Below are positions 45,343 to 56,577 of a stretch of 64,000 nucleotides of DNA, piece after piece. The notes beneath the pieces were generated by a model. That model was not told where the DNA came from. It was given only the letters and a program-made list of their open reading frames with translations, and ran no database searches. Location of the stretch: contig CM044320.1 in NCBI GenBank assembly GCA_024291935.2, positions 34,130,001-34,194,000 of the forward strand, read 5' to 3'. The first letter of the stretch is position 1, and every line of letters begins with the position of its first letter. Made by a program: the position numbers and the translations under genes. The DNA is from Okapia johnstoni. Lineage: Eukaryota; Chordata; Mammalia; Artiodactyla; Giraffidae.

Positions 45343-45911
45343 CTACCATCACCATTCATAAGCTGTAGTATATGTCTTGAGCCAGCTGGGTCAGTCTTGG
45401 AGTTCAAAACATGACAAGAGTGACAACTGAAACTCATTCTGAGGGAATGTTCACTTTGGCTCACCATGGTACCAGCCAATAAACAATGGACTGAAAGGAT
45501 ATAAATAAAATCAAGTGCATGGCTGAATGAAGCAGCTTCTTGAGGAAGGGGCCACATTAGCACTCAAGAGTCAGCTGTGCTACCATGTATGAATTCCTTG
45601 CTCCTCCATAGTCACCACTGTCCATGTTTGATTTCTTGTAACCCAAGCAGGTCTTCTGTAGGCTTAGCCATGGCATATCACACAGTAATCTACGTCGTGA
45701 GCTGTTTACCCTATAGCTTGACGACACACAGGTCAGAACACAGATGGAATTGGTTTGGTGCTTCCCGTTCTTATACCTAATGGCCAGCTTCTCACCCTTG
45801 AATCTGTTGATTTTGCTGGTTTAGTTTTGTCACATGAAGAAAGAAGGCATCTACCAAGGTTAGGTAGATTGAACATGGCACACTCAATGGACCATCTATC
45901 TATCTATTTAA
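45343..45911. other. Single-copy sequence
   Basis: No gene or clear repeat. Confidence 0.5.
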
Positions 45912-46222
45912 GTTTGGCTAAGCTGGGTCTTCATTGAGGCACACAGGCTTTCTCTGGTTGCGTCACATGGGGCTTCTCTAGTTGTGGAGTACGGGCCCTA
46001 GAGCTCTCGAGCTCAGTAGCTGTTACATGTGGGCTCTCTAATTGTGATCCATGGGCTCTAGAGTGCACAGGCTCAGTAGTTGCAGCACAAGGGTTTCTCT
46101 AGTTGTGTCATGGGCTTATTTGCCTTGTGGCATATGAGATCTTATTTCTTTTACCAGGGATTAAATCCACATCCCCTGCATTGGAAAGTGGATTCTTAAC
46201 CACTGGCCACCAGGGAAGTCCC
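45912..46222 (-). mobile_element. CHR-2-type SINE, long form, antisense
   Basis: AGTTTGGCTAAGCTGGGTC, TTCTCTAGTTGTGGAGTACG, CTCAGTAGTTGCAGCAC, B-box CAGGGATTAAATCC and the end GGCCACCAGGGAAGTCCC. Confidence 0.9.
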
Positions 46223-46950
46223 TGATGTATCAGCATTAGATTCAATACTAATGTGGCTTTGGGTTGTCTCCTTTGGCAGAGAGCCTGAATATATACATGG
46301 GAATGGTTGAATTATGTTAAGTAGAAACATTATTTTTGGTTAAAAATGGAAAGAAAGGCCTAGTTCAAGAACAGTTGTCACTTTTTAGCAGCTGCCTATC
46401 TTATACTTCTATTTTTTTTTTCATGAACTTGATGGGGAGCTCAGTCTGTCCCCCCTTACAAGGTAGAGAAAGCCCTACTTGTTGCTGTGGTCACTCCAGA
46501 ACTCAAGGCCCTGCAATGTGACCTCACATGGCAGCCAATCAGTCACACTCACAGGATATTAAAACTGGACCAAGTGATGCAAGTGGAAAAGGGGGTGGAG
46601 AATTTATTCTGGAGGCATGGCGATGCAGTAACATCCAGCTGCTGGGAGAGACAGTGTAGAGGAACCAGTAAGGCCTACTGCCCACAGTTGTCTTGGTACC
46701 AGTTACATTGTCTAATATTTATTGGAAGAGGCAGCTGTTCTCCCTGGACTGGCATGGTAGGATGGCTTTGGCTGTGGTTCTTATTGGCTGGCCTCCTTTT
46801 GTTCCTGTTTGCCTTCTAAGCCAGGTTCTCCAAACTTCCCAGAGATACGGTGAGCCCCCCTCTGTTTTCTGAGTAAATTATTTTGCTTCTTAAATCATCT
46901 AGAGTTGGTTTATCTTATGTGTATTTAAGAACATGTATTTTGACTGGAGT
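46223..46950. other. Single-copy sequence
   Basis: No gene recognised. The 110-codon plus-strand frame at 46487-46819 ends in a hydrophobic, leucine-rich stretch encoded by T-rich DNA, but nothing else supports it. Confidence 0.45.
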
Positions 46951-46962
46951 GCAGAGAGAAAA

Positions 46963-47236
46963 TGGAGAAGGCACTGGCGACCCACTCCAGTACTCTTGCC
47001 TGGAAAACCCCATGGATGGAGGAGCCTGGTAGGCTTCAGTCCATGGGGTCATGAAGAGTCAGACACGACTGAGCGAGTTCACTTTCACTTTTCACTCTCA
47101 TGCATTGGAGAAGGAAATGGCAACCCACTCCAGTGTTCTTGCCTGGAGAATCCCAGGGATGGGGGAGCCTGGTGGGCTGCCGTCTATGGGGTTGCACAGA
47201 GTCGGACACGACTAAAGTGACTTAGCAGCAGCAGCA
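46963..47236 (+). mobile_element. BOV-A2 SINE (two BovA units), sense, with (CAG)n tail
   Basis: Two monomers, GAGAAGGCACTGGCGACCC... and GAGAAGGAAATGGCAACCC..., joined by TTCACTTTCACTTTTCACTC. The 3' end is a short run of AGC units (about 47226-47240). The perfect 12-bp repeat GCAGAGAGAAAA flanks it at 46951-46962 and 47237-47248. Confidence 0.95.
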
Positions 47237-47248
47237 GCAGAGAGAAAA

Positions 47249-47782
47249 AGATGAAGCTAGGCGGGTAGATTAGAATCATTGTCAGGTGCTTTGCATGATT
47301 ATTAAGAAGTTTGGGCTTTGTCCTGAAGGCAAAGAAAACTCACTGAAAGATTTTAAAGAGAGATAAATGTAATCAGATGAGGTTTTTAAAATTATCTTTT
47401 TGATAGATTGGAGAGAGGGAGAAAATGACGGTGGGGGCAGTGAGGAGAATGTAATAATTCAGGTGACCGATGCTGGTGACACACAAACATCACAGTAGTA
47501 AAGGAGCTGTAGAGAGTAGGATGGATTAAGAAATACTGTTTAGGGCTTGATGCCTTGATGGGTAGGGACCACTATTCATCTAACCGAATAGATGGCTAGT
47601 GGTGCCTTAGACTGAGTTAGAAGGACAAGAAGAGAAATGGGTCTTTGGGAGAAGAGAATTTAAGGCATATTGAGTTTGAGATGCTCTTCTCTAGGTGGAT
47701 ATGCCCATTAAACAGCTAGAAACCTGGAACGAAAATTCAGCAGAGCCATATAGACTGTAGAAGCAGACTTGGGAGTCACTGC
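47249..47782. other. Probable very old interspersed repeat, unnamed
   Basis: Words such as TTTGGGCTTTGTCCTGAAGG, GTAATAATTCAGGTGACCG, TTGAGTTTGAGATGCTC and CTTGGGAGTCACTGCTG resemble a common ancient mammalian repeat. I cannot assign a family. No gene. Confidence 0.35.
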
Positions 47783-47791
47783 TGTAGTGTT

Positions 47792-48013
47792 TCCCAGATG
47801 GTGCTAATGGTAAAGAACCCGCATGCCAGTGCAGGAGACATAAGAGACACGGGTTGAATCCCTGGGTTGGGAAGATTCCCTGGAGGAGGGCACGGCAACC
47901 CACTCCAGTATTCTTGTCTGAAGAATCCCATGGACAGAGGAGCCTGGGAGGCTACAGTCCATAGGATTGCACTGAGTCAGACACGACTGAAGAAACTGAG
48001 CAGGCACAGACGT
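47792..48013 (+). mobile_element. Bov-tA SINE, sense
   Basis: TCCCAGATGGTGCTAATGG to ACTGAAGAAACTGAGCAGG. The 9-bp repeat TGTAGTGTT flanks it at 47783-47791 and 48014-48022. Confidence 0.94.
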
Positions 48014-48129
48014 TGTAGTGTTAGTTGAAGCCAAGTAAATAGAGGAGAATCGTAAGAAGCGAGAAAAAAAATATGAACTTTTAAATGAATTTGAAAATCC
48101 TAAATTTATAAGAACCACTTTTTGGTTGC

Positions 48130-48347
48130 AAGCTTCCCAGGTGGCACCGTGGTAAAAAGAAAAAATCTGCCTGCCAATGCAGGAGACACAGGAAACATGG
48201 GTTTGATCCCTGGGTCAGGAAGATCCCTTGGAGAAGGAAATGGCAACTCACTCCAGTATCCCATGGACAGAGGAGCCTGACGGGCTACAGTCCATGTGGT
48301 GGCAAAGAGTTGGACACGACTGAGCCCATGTACATATCCTATATCCA
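48130..48347 (+). mobile_element. Bov-tA SINE with small deletion, sense
   Basis: AAGCTTCCCAGGTGGCACCG to GGACACGACTGAGCCCATG. About 16 bp (the CTTGCCTGGAGAAT part) are missing where CCAGTAT joins CCCATGG near 48259. Flanks TTTTGGTTGC (48120-48129) and TTTTGGTTAC (48348-48357). Confidence 0.92.
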
Positions 48348-48357
48348 TTTTGGTTAC

Positions 48358-48983
48358 GACTTTGTACATGATGATGTAAGTGCCCACAGGGCCTTATCAC
48401 AACTTTTGTGGCAATCCTAGCTGCCTCTGGATGCCCATCCCCCCACCTGTCCCTGGCACTCACTAGTCCAGTGCACCCCACCCACGACCACCCGTGCCTC
48501 TGCCTCCCAGTCCATAACAAGGAGGCCCAGAGCGGCGGAGGGTTACTGTCTCCAAGAGCAGCCTCATGAAGGATGACCGTTGGAAGACAAACATCCCAGG
48601 TTCCTCACACCTTCTGTGGAAAGACTGGGAGGCATATTCCAGCCCATGTCCCAGAGTTACCCAGCAGGGCTGACCCCCAGCTGCCCACAGGTGGTAAACA
48701 ACTTGATTATGAACTGACTATTGACTTTGGGCCCTTCACTGGCCTCTTCTCATTCCCCACGGGTACTTTTTAGGATCACCTCCAAAATAAACTATTTGCC
48801 CTCAAATCTCTGTCTCAGGGTCTGCTTCTGGGAGAATCCAAATGGAGACAGCTTTCTGTTCTTTCTGATCTTCTGAGTGGGAACCATTACATTTGAACCA
48901 TATAAGCTGCTTCTTTCCTGCATCTGCTGCCGTATTTTTCATTTTATCCTCCACCATCTTCCCCCAGTGCTATACTCTCTCAA
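48358..48983. other. Single-copy or LTR-like sequence
   Basis: 48783-48840 (CCAAAATAAACTATTTGCCC, TCTCTGTCTCAGGGTCTGC) resembles the poly(A)-signal and 3' end of an old LTR, but the upstream 400 bp are not clearly LTR. No gene seen. Confidence 0.35.
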
Positions 48984-49400
48984 AACACAGGGAGCTCAAC
49001 CCAGTGCTCTGTGACAACCTAGAGGGATGGGATGGGGTATGGAATGGGAAGGGGGTTCAAGAGGGAGGGGACATATATATACCCATGGCTGATTCATGTT
49101 GATGTATGGCAGAGGCCAACACAATATTGTAAAGCAATTGTGTGCATATGCTAAGTTGCTTCAGTCATATTCAACTCTTTATGACCCTATGGACTGTAGC
49201 CCACCAGGCTCCTCCGTCCATGGGATTCTTCAGGCTAGAATACTGGAGTGTATCGCCATGTACTTCTCCAGGGGATCTTTCCAAGCCAGGGATTGAACCT
49301 ACATCTCCTGCACTGCAGGCAAGTTCTTTACTGGTGCACCACCTGAGAAGCCCTGTGAAGCAATTATTCTCCAATAAAAAAAAAATGAAGAGATTAAAAA
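48984..49400 (+). mobile_element. L1 3' end, sense, split by a Bov-tA
   Basis: CACAGGGAGCTCAACCCAG, GAGGGAGGGGACATATATAT and CCAACACAATATTGTAAAGC, then (after the SINE) TTATTCTCCAATAAAAAAAAA. Typical ruminant L1 3' UTR. Confidence 0.9.
49140..49354 (-). mobile_element. Bov-tA SINE, antisense, nested in L1
   Basis: GCTAAGTTGCTTCAGTCATA to CACCACCTGAGAAGCCC. Flanks GTAAAGCAATT (49129-49139) and GTGAAGCAATT (49355-49365) are an 11-bp duplication of L1 sequence with one mismatch. Confidence 0.94.
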
Positions 49401-50493
49401 AAAAAGGACATGGATTATAGATGAACCTCCTTGACCCAGAAGACACAAAGGGATAATAGACACCTGGCTAGAAAGTCCCTCATCTATTCTAGGAACAGGT
49501 GCAATGATAAACCTACTTTGTATTTACTGAAACCTTTCCTTCCAAGGAGTTCAAAGTGTTTCTAGTGTATTCCCCGTGGGTAGGAGTGGGACTGGCTTCT
49601 CACACAGCTATAAATTATGTGACGTGTAAATGATATGAAATTGGACTTGAGAAACTGTACTATGTCCCCTTCCAGCAGCTTTCTCTTTCCTCCTTCCCAT
49701 GCTGGCGCCTAGGCCCCTTCCACCTCCCTTGTCTCTGTTTTCCCCTGCACCTCATTCCTCACCCTGCTGGCTTACTCTTAACCATCTTTCAATCAATCTT
49801 GGCTTAAGGGGTGATTATTAATATTATTAATATGGCATTATTTTCCCCATAAATGTTTGCATTTTAATAAGACACATTTACACACTGAAAAATCTAAAGA
49901 AATAAAGTTGAATAGCAGGGTAATAAGCAACTAAGAGCTTTCGGTGAAGGTATTAATCCATTTGGTAATCTATATGATCTTAAATTGATTGGTGGGTAAC
50001 TTTTAAGAGGAAAAATGTCAGTTCATGGAGCTCCAGTCATTTTTGATGCAGAGACATTTTTTTTTAAAAAAAGGGAACCTAAAGCAATGACAAGACTCTT
50101 AGTAAAACGTTCTGTACCTTTGATTACCCAGAGTGAGCTAAACACGTATTTTAGGTTAAGCTTTACTGAATATTTCCTGTGTGCCAGGCACTCACGGAAG
50201 CAGAGGGAGGAGAATGTACAATAGTTAACATGTTTGCTGTCTGTCTCCATGGAGCTTACCTGTGACACTTCTTTAGTTTGGGGCTGAAGATGAAGATTTC
50301 AGCTCTCAAAATGGGCTCCAAAAGTGGCCTGCAGAACATGGGAGACCTCAAATCTGATTGGAATCCAGAACATCTGCCTGAGTTCAAGAAAATATTGTAT
50401 TTTCAGTTGGGAGGGTTTTCAAAGCATCTCCTTTTCCCTCAGCCCCACACTCAGGAAGAAAGTGTACTTATAGAGCATAAAAAAACCACTTCC
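49401..50493. other. Single-copy sequence
   Basis: No gene. 49800-49900 is ATTA-rich (GATTATTAATATTATTAAT). 50150-50260 has a faint antisense L2-like block (GTGTGCCAGGCACTC, CCATGGAGCTTACCTG). Confidence 0.45.
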
Positions 50494-50522
50494 TTCCGCA
50501 ACTTCTTTTCAAAGCTAATGGG

Positions 50523-50727
50523 TCTTCCCTGGTGGCTCAGTCAGTAAAGAATCTGCCTGTAGTGCAAGAGACCTGGGTTCGATCCCTAGGTTGGGCAGAT
50601 CCCCTGGAGAAGGAAATGGCTACCCATTCTAGTATCCTTGCCTGGAAAATCCCATGGACAGAGGAGCCTGGTGGGCTACAGTCCATGGGGTCACAAAGAG
50701 TCGGGCATCACTGAGAGACTAACAGTT
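50523..50727 (+). mobile_element. Bov-tA SINE with long target-site duplication, sense
   Basis: TCTTCCCTGGTGGCTCAGTC to CACTGAGAGACTAACAG. The flanks at 50494-50522 and 50728-50756 are 29-bp direct repeats with two mismatches, both beginning TTCC and ending CTAATGGG, longer than any other duplication in the window. Confidence 0.95.
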
Positions 50728-50756
50728 TTCCACAACTTCTTTTCAAAACTAATGGG

Positions 50757-51084
50757 GTGAAAAGATAGAGCACCTACCTTAAAAAAAACGTGCTCCACCA
50801 AAGAAAGATACTGATTGAAAAATAAGGCAAATACATTGTTCTTCTCTCCCATTTCCCAGATATGAAACATTGTCTCCAGGAAAAGAAAATATTATGCCAG
50901 CAATTTAGCAACACTAACACCTAACTTCAAACCCAAGAGGAATTTCCCTGCCTAGGGGAGGAGAGCTCCTTCTTTGCTGGGTAGAGGAGGCCTTCCTTTT
51001 TGAGACAACTCTTAAATGCTGCCTCTCAGGACTGTGGTGCAAATGTCCTTGAATGTACTCAGAAGAAAGTTTCTTTTCTTCATT
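50757..51084. other. Single-copy sequence
   Basis: Nothing recognised. Confidence 0.5.
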
Positions 51085-51143
51085 TTTTAAAAATTACTTT
51101 TTATTGAAGTATAGTTGCCGTACTCTGTTGTATAAAGTTTCTT
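51085..51143 (-). mobile_element. L1 3' tip, antisense
   Basis: TTTTTATTGAAGTATAGTTG followed by CCGTACTCTGTTGTATAAAG is the last ~60 bp of an L1 3' UTR in antisense. Confidence 0.75.
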
Positions 51144-52689
51144 TTCAAAGTATTTAAGACTGGAGGAGCAGCCATCCCATGTTTGGGCTTCCTACACCAC
51201 CCCCAGACCTACCCTGACCAAATCTATTCAAACTCTGTGAAAAAGATATATAATTTTTTCCTGGTGACCATAACAACTATTTCCATAAAGAAGTCCAGAT
51301 GTTTAATTTTTCCAAAAGAAATTTTAACAAAAACAAAATAAAAGTAACTGAGGAAGGATCATTTTTCCATTGACTTCTTAACTCCAATGGGACTGGTTAT
51401 GCGAGTCAAAACCACAGATTCAGTTCCCCCAAGCCCTCGCCCTTCCTTGCTGCTCTGGGTCTCAGCACAGGTGCCTTCTCAGAATGTCTCTGGTCAGGCG
51501 ATTGCAGCCACTGTATTTAATTCCAAGAAGCTATTTTTCAAAGGCCAGCTGTGGACAGCGTAGGTTGTCACACTTTCTCTCCAACGCCCTGGGCCTAATA
51601 ATAAGTAGAACATGGTTTCATCAGCTTGAGCTACATTTTCCTAAGTCAGTTAGGAAATCCCCTCATCCGATGGCCTGCAAAAACAAATACTGATTCAGAA
51701 AGAACTGGTTTTTCTAATAGGCCTTGACCCATCCGTATCTCCCGTTGACAAGAAGGGTTGGTCTGGAGAGTTGAGATTAACTGGGTTAAGTGCCCCAAGT
51801 GGGAAGCAGTCATTTGAAATAGCATCAACCCAACCATAAAAGTCATGCTTTGGGAATTTCTCTCTCTCTCCCCAATGGTTTTAATGTCTGAATCTAGAAG
51901 GAGTTTCTCCTCCTGAAGATTCTAAACCTTCTTTAGTTTTTTGTTGAGATCAGTTTCTGTGGGGACGCTGAAGGATGCTGGCCTCTCTGTGAGCAGTAGG
52001 ATACCTGGAAATCTACCTGGACCTTCCTGCCATCCAGCACCATAAAAATAAGAGATGCTTGTGGGAGTCCCATAGCTTGTTTGGTTAATGCAATGGTTCA
52101 TAACTAAAATGCCAGTTTAACCACCAGTTTGTTTTGCTGGTGTTTGGTTTATACATAAACATGAGTGGGAAGGGACCAACTTTTTTTTAAGTATGAACTT
52201 TATTTTTATTACTGCTGCTTTGTTTTTTGTTTCAAAGGGATGGCATAGACTCAGGGTACAGCAGCTGTACTCAGCCCAGCTGGAAGGCCCCAAATTTTAA
52301 ACTTCTATTTCTTAAAAAGGGGTTATGTGTTGAACATTCAAGTGCTGTTAACCATCTCTATTTTATTTGCCCTCTAGTGCTTGTAGGGCAGAATCCAAGA
52401 CCACCTCCAGCTCAGACAGATGGAAAGGGTTGGGGCTGAGGAACCAAGAAAGGCAATTTAGACCACAACATCCCAAGAGGAGCTGGGCTGCTACCTTCCA
52501 AGCCCGTCTTTCAGGCCCTTCTCGCAGGTCCTTATTATTCAAGGGCACATTGAAGTTTTCTGTCTTTGGGTCTCTCCTGTCTTCCCTCTAACTCATAGAT
52601 TTCATCCCTGAGGAATATATTTATATTCCAGTCTGGCTCATTGTCTTAATATCCATCAGAGGTTAACATAGAGCAATCTGGGACTATAA
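51144..52689. other. Single-copy sequence
   Basis: About 1.5 kb with no recognisable repeat or gene. Confidence 0.5.
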
Positions 52690-53089
52690 TCCACGCAAAG
52701 TAGATGCCGAAGAGTTGATGCTTTTGAATTGTGTTGCTAGAGAAGACTCTTGAGAGCACCATGGATGGCAAGGAGATAAAACCAGTCAGTCCTAATGGAA
52801 ATCAACCCTGAATATTCACTGGAAGGACTGATGCTGAAACTGAAGCTTCAGTACTTTGGCCACCTGATACAAAAAGCTGACTGATTGGAAAAGACTTTGA
52901 TGCTGGGAAAGATTGAGGGCATGAGGAGAAGGGGATGACAGAAGGTAAGATGATTGAATGGCATCACTGATTCAATGAACATGAGTTTGAGCAGACTCTG
53001 GGAGATAGTGAAGGACAGGGAAGCCTGGTGTGCTGCAGTTCCTGGGGTTGCAAAAAGTTGGACACAACTTAGCGACTGAACAACAACAA
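52690..53089 (+). mobile_element. BovB LINE, 3' end, 5'-truncated, sense
   Basis: GCCGAAGAGTTGATGCTTTTG through the C-terminal polymerase remnant (GAAGGACTGATGCTGAAAC) to GGACACAACTTAGCGACTG. Several frame breaks. The flanking duplication is not clear. Confidence 0.9.
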
Positions 53090-53579
53090 AGACATCCAAC
53101 AAGTACTGACTGACTTACATGTTGAGTCACAAAGTGATTTAAATGATGGATGAGTCTTCCCAGGGGAAAAAACCCAACTTAATCTTTCTGTTATTTCCCA
53201 AGGCCATTCAATATTTCTTAGAAAATCAGACACCCTGATAAAAATCTAATCTCCAAGATAGACCTGAGACAAGATGGGTTTGGGGGGCATTGAATTCTCT
53301 TCCTTGTTCTATATTCACTTAAAAATTTTTTTTCTCATCGTAAGTACTCTTTCATCTAATTAAAATCCTGAATGTGGTGACAGTGGTGATTCAATGATAA
53401 AACATGATTTACGAGGATAAGATTGAACATAAGTGAAATAATTTAGTGGTGTTTTAGAAGATTAATTTTTCCAAATGATCTGATCATTCCTCCCAGACAA
53501 GAGAGAATCAAGGTTCCTGTGGTTCAGGATGGGTTCCTACAGAGGATTCTACTGAGCCCAGAATATTTCTGGACCATAG
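53090..53579. other. Single-copy sequence
   Basis: Nothing recognised. Confidence 0.5.
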
Positions 53580-53582
53580 GGC

Positions 53583-53797
53583 ATCCCAGGTTGTTTTAGG
53601 GGTAAAGAACCTGCCTGCCAATGTAGGAGACATAAGAGACACAGTTCAATCTCTGGGTTGGGAAGATCTCCTAGAAGAGGTCATGGCAACCCACTCCAGT
53701 ATTCTTGCCTGGAGAATCCCATGGACAGACGAGCCTGGTGGGCTATAATCCATAGGGTCGCAAACAGTCAGACATGACTGCATGCAAGCATGCACAG
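53583..53797 (+). mobile_element. Bov-tA SINE, sense
   Basis: CATCCCAGGTTGTTTTAGGG to CAGACATGACTGCATGCAAG. Confidence 0.92.
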
Positions 53798-53919
53798 GGT
53801 GTATACATGGGGCCAAGGAAGTTAATCCAAGATGCAGAATCTAAGAAGACTTTACAAATGAATGGTCCATTTGAAGGATCTGAAAATTCAGGGAAAAATC
53901 TGTGCCCACATTAATAATG

Positions 53920-54065
53920 GATGGCATCACCGACTCAATGGACATGAGTTTGGGTAAACTCCGGAAGTTGGTGATGGACAGGGAGGCCTGATGTGCTGTG
54001 GTTCATGGGGTTGCAAAGAGTCGAACATGACTGAGCGACTGAACTGAACTGAACTGAACTGAACG
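53920..54065 (+). mobile_element. BovB LINE, extreme 5' truncation (146 bp), sense
   Basis: GATGGCATCACCGACTCAATG to a tail of five GAACT-type pentamers. The perfect 9-bp duplication TTAATAATG lies at 53911-53919 and 54066-54074. The piece belongs to the 3' end shared by BovB and BovA SINEs, but the start point lies upstream of the SINE part. Confidence 0.9.
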
Positions 54066-54074
54066 TTAATAATG

Positions 54075-54490
54075 AGATGAATCCCAGGGAGATTAAGCTA
54101 GAATGAAAGTCTCAAGCAAAGACTAAGTGGCAAAGTTGAGAAATAGCCTGAATGGTGAAAAGGTAATAACAGCAATTTTTATGGATATTTTTTTTGTGTG
54201 TGTGTATGGTTTGGGGTGTGGCTCAGGAGAGTCATTAAACACCATCACTTGGTGTGAACACTCCTTAAATTGGTTTCTAGGAAAAGCAGATTGGAAAATC
54301 AATTAACTAAGAATCATGGGGAAATGAAAACAATGGGCAGGATCAAAAGAGCAAAGAAAATAAAAGACGGTAGAGTTGAAAGTTGCCTCATCCCACTGCA
54401 GTAAGGACATCTCATAGTATGTGAGTGATTTTGTCCGAGTACAGTCAAGCTTCCAGAATAAGTAATTTCTGATCTCCTACTAGTGTGGAC
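54075..54490. other. Single-copy sequence
   Basis: No gene; short GT patch at 54195-54207. Confidence 0.5.
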
Positions 54491-54503
54491 AGATGCAAGG
54501 CAT

Positions 54504-54707
54504 GAAAGCAGTGTTAGTGACTCAGTCATGTCCAACTCTTTGCGACCCCATGGACTGTAGCCCACCAGGCTTCTCTGTCTATGGAATTCTTTAGGCAAGA
54601 ATACTGGAGTGGGTTGCCTTGCCCTTCTCCAGGGGATCATCCTGACCCAGGAATTGAACCTTCTTCTCTGGCATTTCAGGCAGATTCTTCACCATCTGAG
54701 GCACCAG
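54504..54707 (-). mobile_element. Bov-tA SINE, antisense
   Basis: GTGACTCAGTCATGTCCAAC to CACCATCTGAGGCACC. Perfect 13-bp duplication AGATGCAAGGCAT at 54491-54503 and 54708-54720. Confidence 0.95.
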
Positions 54708-54720
54708 AGATGCAAGGCAT

Positions 54721-55367
54721 AACCTTAGGCTATTTGTAAGAAGTAGCAATATCAGCAGCTGGAAGATAAATCATTGCCCTAGAGGGAAAAGACTTCAATT
54801 TTTATTTTATTTTTATCTTTATGGAGCTCTTTACTAAGTTACTAAAGAAAAACTCTACTCAACACACTGACCACACCAGATGTAGACCTAAATGTCACGT
54901 GACCTGATTTGAGGACCTAGAAATGTGTTGCTTCATGGTTGTTATGATATAAATTTTTATATTTATAGTGTTTTTTCATTCTGATATAAACAGTTTATTA
55001 ATTTAAAATTACCTTATTCACCAGTACTTTTAAAAATTAATAAGTAATTTAAAATTTTTTATGCATTTGGAAGAAAGCAGAGGGTATTATGATAGAGAAT
55101 AATTTAGGTGGAGGAATCAGAGAACATCTCCCTGAGGACATGACATTTAAGTTAAGAGTTATGATAGATCTTACAGAGGCAACGAGTGAAGGGAGGGCAG
55201 TGGGGCAGTACCCAGTACGTTTAATATGAGTGTAATTCTCTGCCTTGAAAACACTATTTTACCTTATTCTCTTTCCATAGATGTTTATTTAAATTTGAAT
55301 GAAGATCTATGTATTTGTTCTGATTCAAAAAGAAATATACAAGCCTATTAAGAAATAACACAAAGGT
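54721..55367. other. AT-rich single-copy sequence
   Basis: No gene or clear repeat. Confidence 0.5.
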
Positions 55368-55379
55368 GTATACATTTAA

Positions 55380-55604
55380 GGGTTTCCCAGGTGGCATTAG
55401 TGGTAAAGAATCCACCTGTGAATGCAGGAGACATCAGAGATGTGGGTTCAATTCCTGGGTCAGGAAGATCCCCCAGAGAAGGGCATGGAAACCCACTCCA
55501 GGGTTCTTGCCTGGTGAATCCCATGGACAGATCCTATGGGCTACAGTCCACAGGGTCGCAAAGAGTCAGACACAACTGAAGCAACTTAGCATGCATGCAC
55601 ACAC
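55380..55604 (+). mobile_element. Bov-tA SINE, sense
   Basis: GGTTTCCCAGGTGGCATTAG to GCATGCATGCACACAC. Perfect 12-bp duplication GTATACATTTAA at 55368-55379 and 55605-55616. Confidence 0.95.
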
Positions 55605-55659
55605 GTATACATTTAAAAGTTTTCACTAATCACCACCACCCCAGATAACAATTGTTACC

Positions 55660-55770
55660 GTTTAGATCAGTAAATACCCATTTACTCCTACTACCTGTTA
55701 GACTCTGGGTTAAGGTGGGATAAAACAATGTCCAGGAAATAGCTGCTGCCCTCAAGAACTCACCACTCAG
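55660..55770 (-). mobile_element. L2-like fragment, antisense
   Basis: TCAGTAAATACCCATTTACTC, CTACCTGTTAGACTCTGGG and GCTGCTGCCCTCAAGAACTC are in the order of an antisense L2 3' end. The CHR SINE cuts it. Confidence 0.5.
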
Positions 55771-56022
55771 GGGCTTCCCTGGTGGTCCAGTGGTTAAGAA
55801 TCTGCCTTGCAATGCAGGGAATGTGAGTTTTTGATCCCTGGTCCAGGAAGATCCCACATGCAGCGGGCCTACTGAGCCTGTGCACCACAACTCCTGGGCC
55901 TGTGCTCTAGAGCCTGTGCTCCACAACAAGAGAAACCACTGCAGTGGGAATCATGAGCACCACAGCTAGTGAAAGCCCATGTGCAGCAGTGAAGACCCAG
56001 CATAGCTGGGGGTAAAAAAAAA
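55771..56022 (+). mobile_element. CHR-2-type SINE, sense
   Basis: GGGCTTCCCTGGTGGTCCAG to CAGCATAGCTGGGGGTAAAA. Perfect 11-bp duplication TCACCACTCAG at 55760-55770 and 56023-56033. Confidence 0.94.
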
Positions 56023-56049
56023 TCACCACTCAGAACTAGTTTTCTGAAT

Positions 56050-56195
56050 GGGGATTCATGCTGGAGTCACTTAGGTTCTGTTTAAAAATGCAGATAACTC
56101 TGTCCCCCTAGAAATACTGATAAGAATTCTCAGTGAGAGAACCAAGTTAAGAATTATTCAGCTCTGGAGTGCCAAGAACCAGAGATCACTTTTCC
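56050..56195. mobile_element. MER5-like DNA transposon relic
   Basis: GGTTCTGTTTAAAAATGCAG, GAAATACTGATAAGAATTCTC and GAATTATTCAGCTCTGG recall MER5-type elements. Weak match. Confidence 0.35.
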
Positions 56196-56566
56196 TTTCT
56201 TGTCAAATTTCACTTACATGAGTGGTTTCTAGTACCCTAGGAAGTTTGCAACTCTTACATCAATGGCTCTTAAAAAGGCTTGGGGTGATATTATTTGGCC
56301 TGTGCCAATGGGAAGGAGTCAAAAATAGTAACATCATGATTCTAGGTAGGTTGCAATGTCTCCATGTCTTATTGTTGATGTATGTGGGCAGTAATCAGCA
56401 AGGTGTTATGTATAGGAAGGAAAATCTATACAGATTATACCTGTATACATGTTAAAGTGCTTAATAATAATTATAAGGAACTACTATGAATATTTTACCA
56501 ACTCATTGGGCTACATAATGAACTCTAATATGTTTAAAGACTAAATTATTCATCTTTACTGGGAAT
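56196..56566. other. Single-copy sequence
   Basis: Nothing recognised. Confidence 0.5.
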
Positions 56567-56577
56567 ATTTATTTTAT

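Noticed and set aside
46487..46819. 110-codon frame ending in a hydrophobic, leucine-rich stretch, as a membrane protein
   Set aside because: The hydrophobic end comes from T-rich DNA. There is no upstream support, and a stop follows at once.
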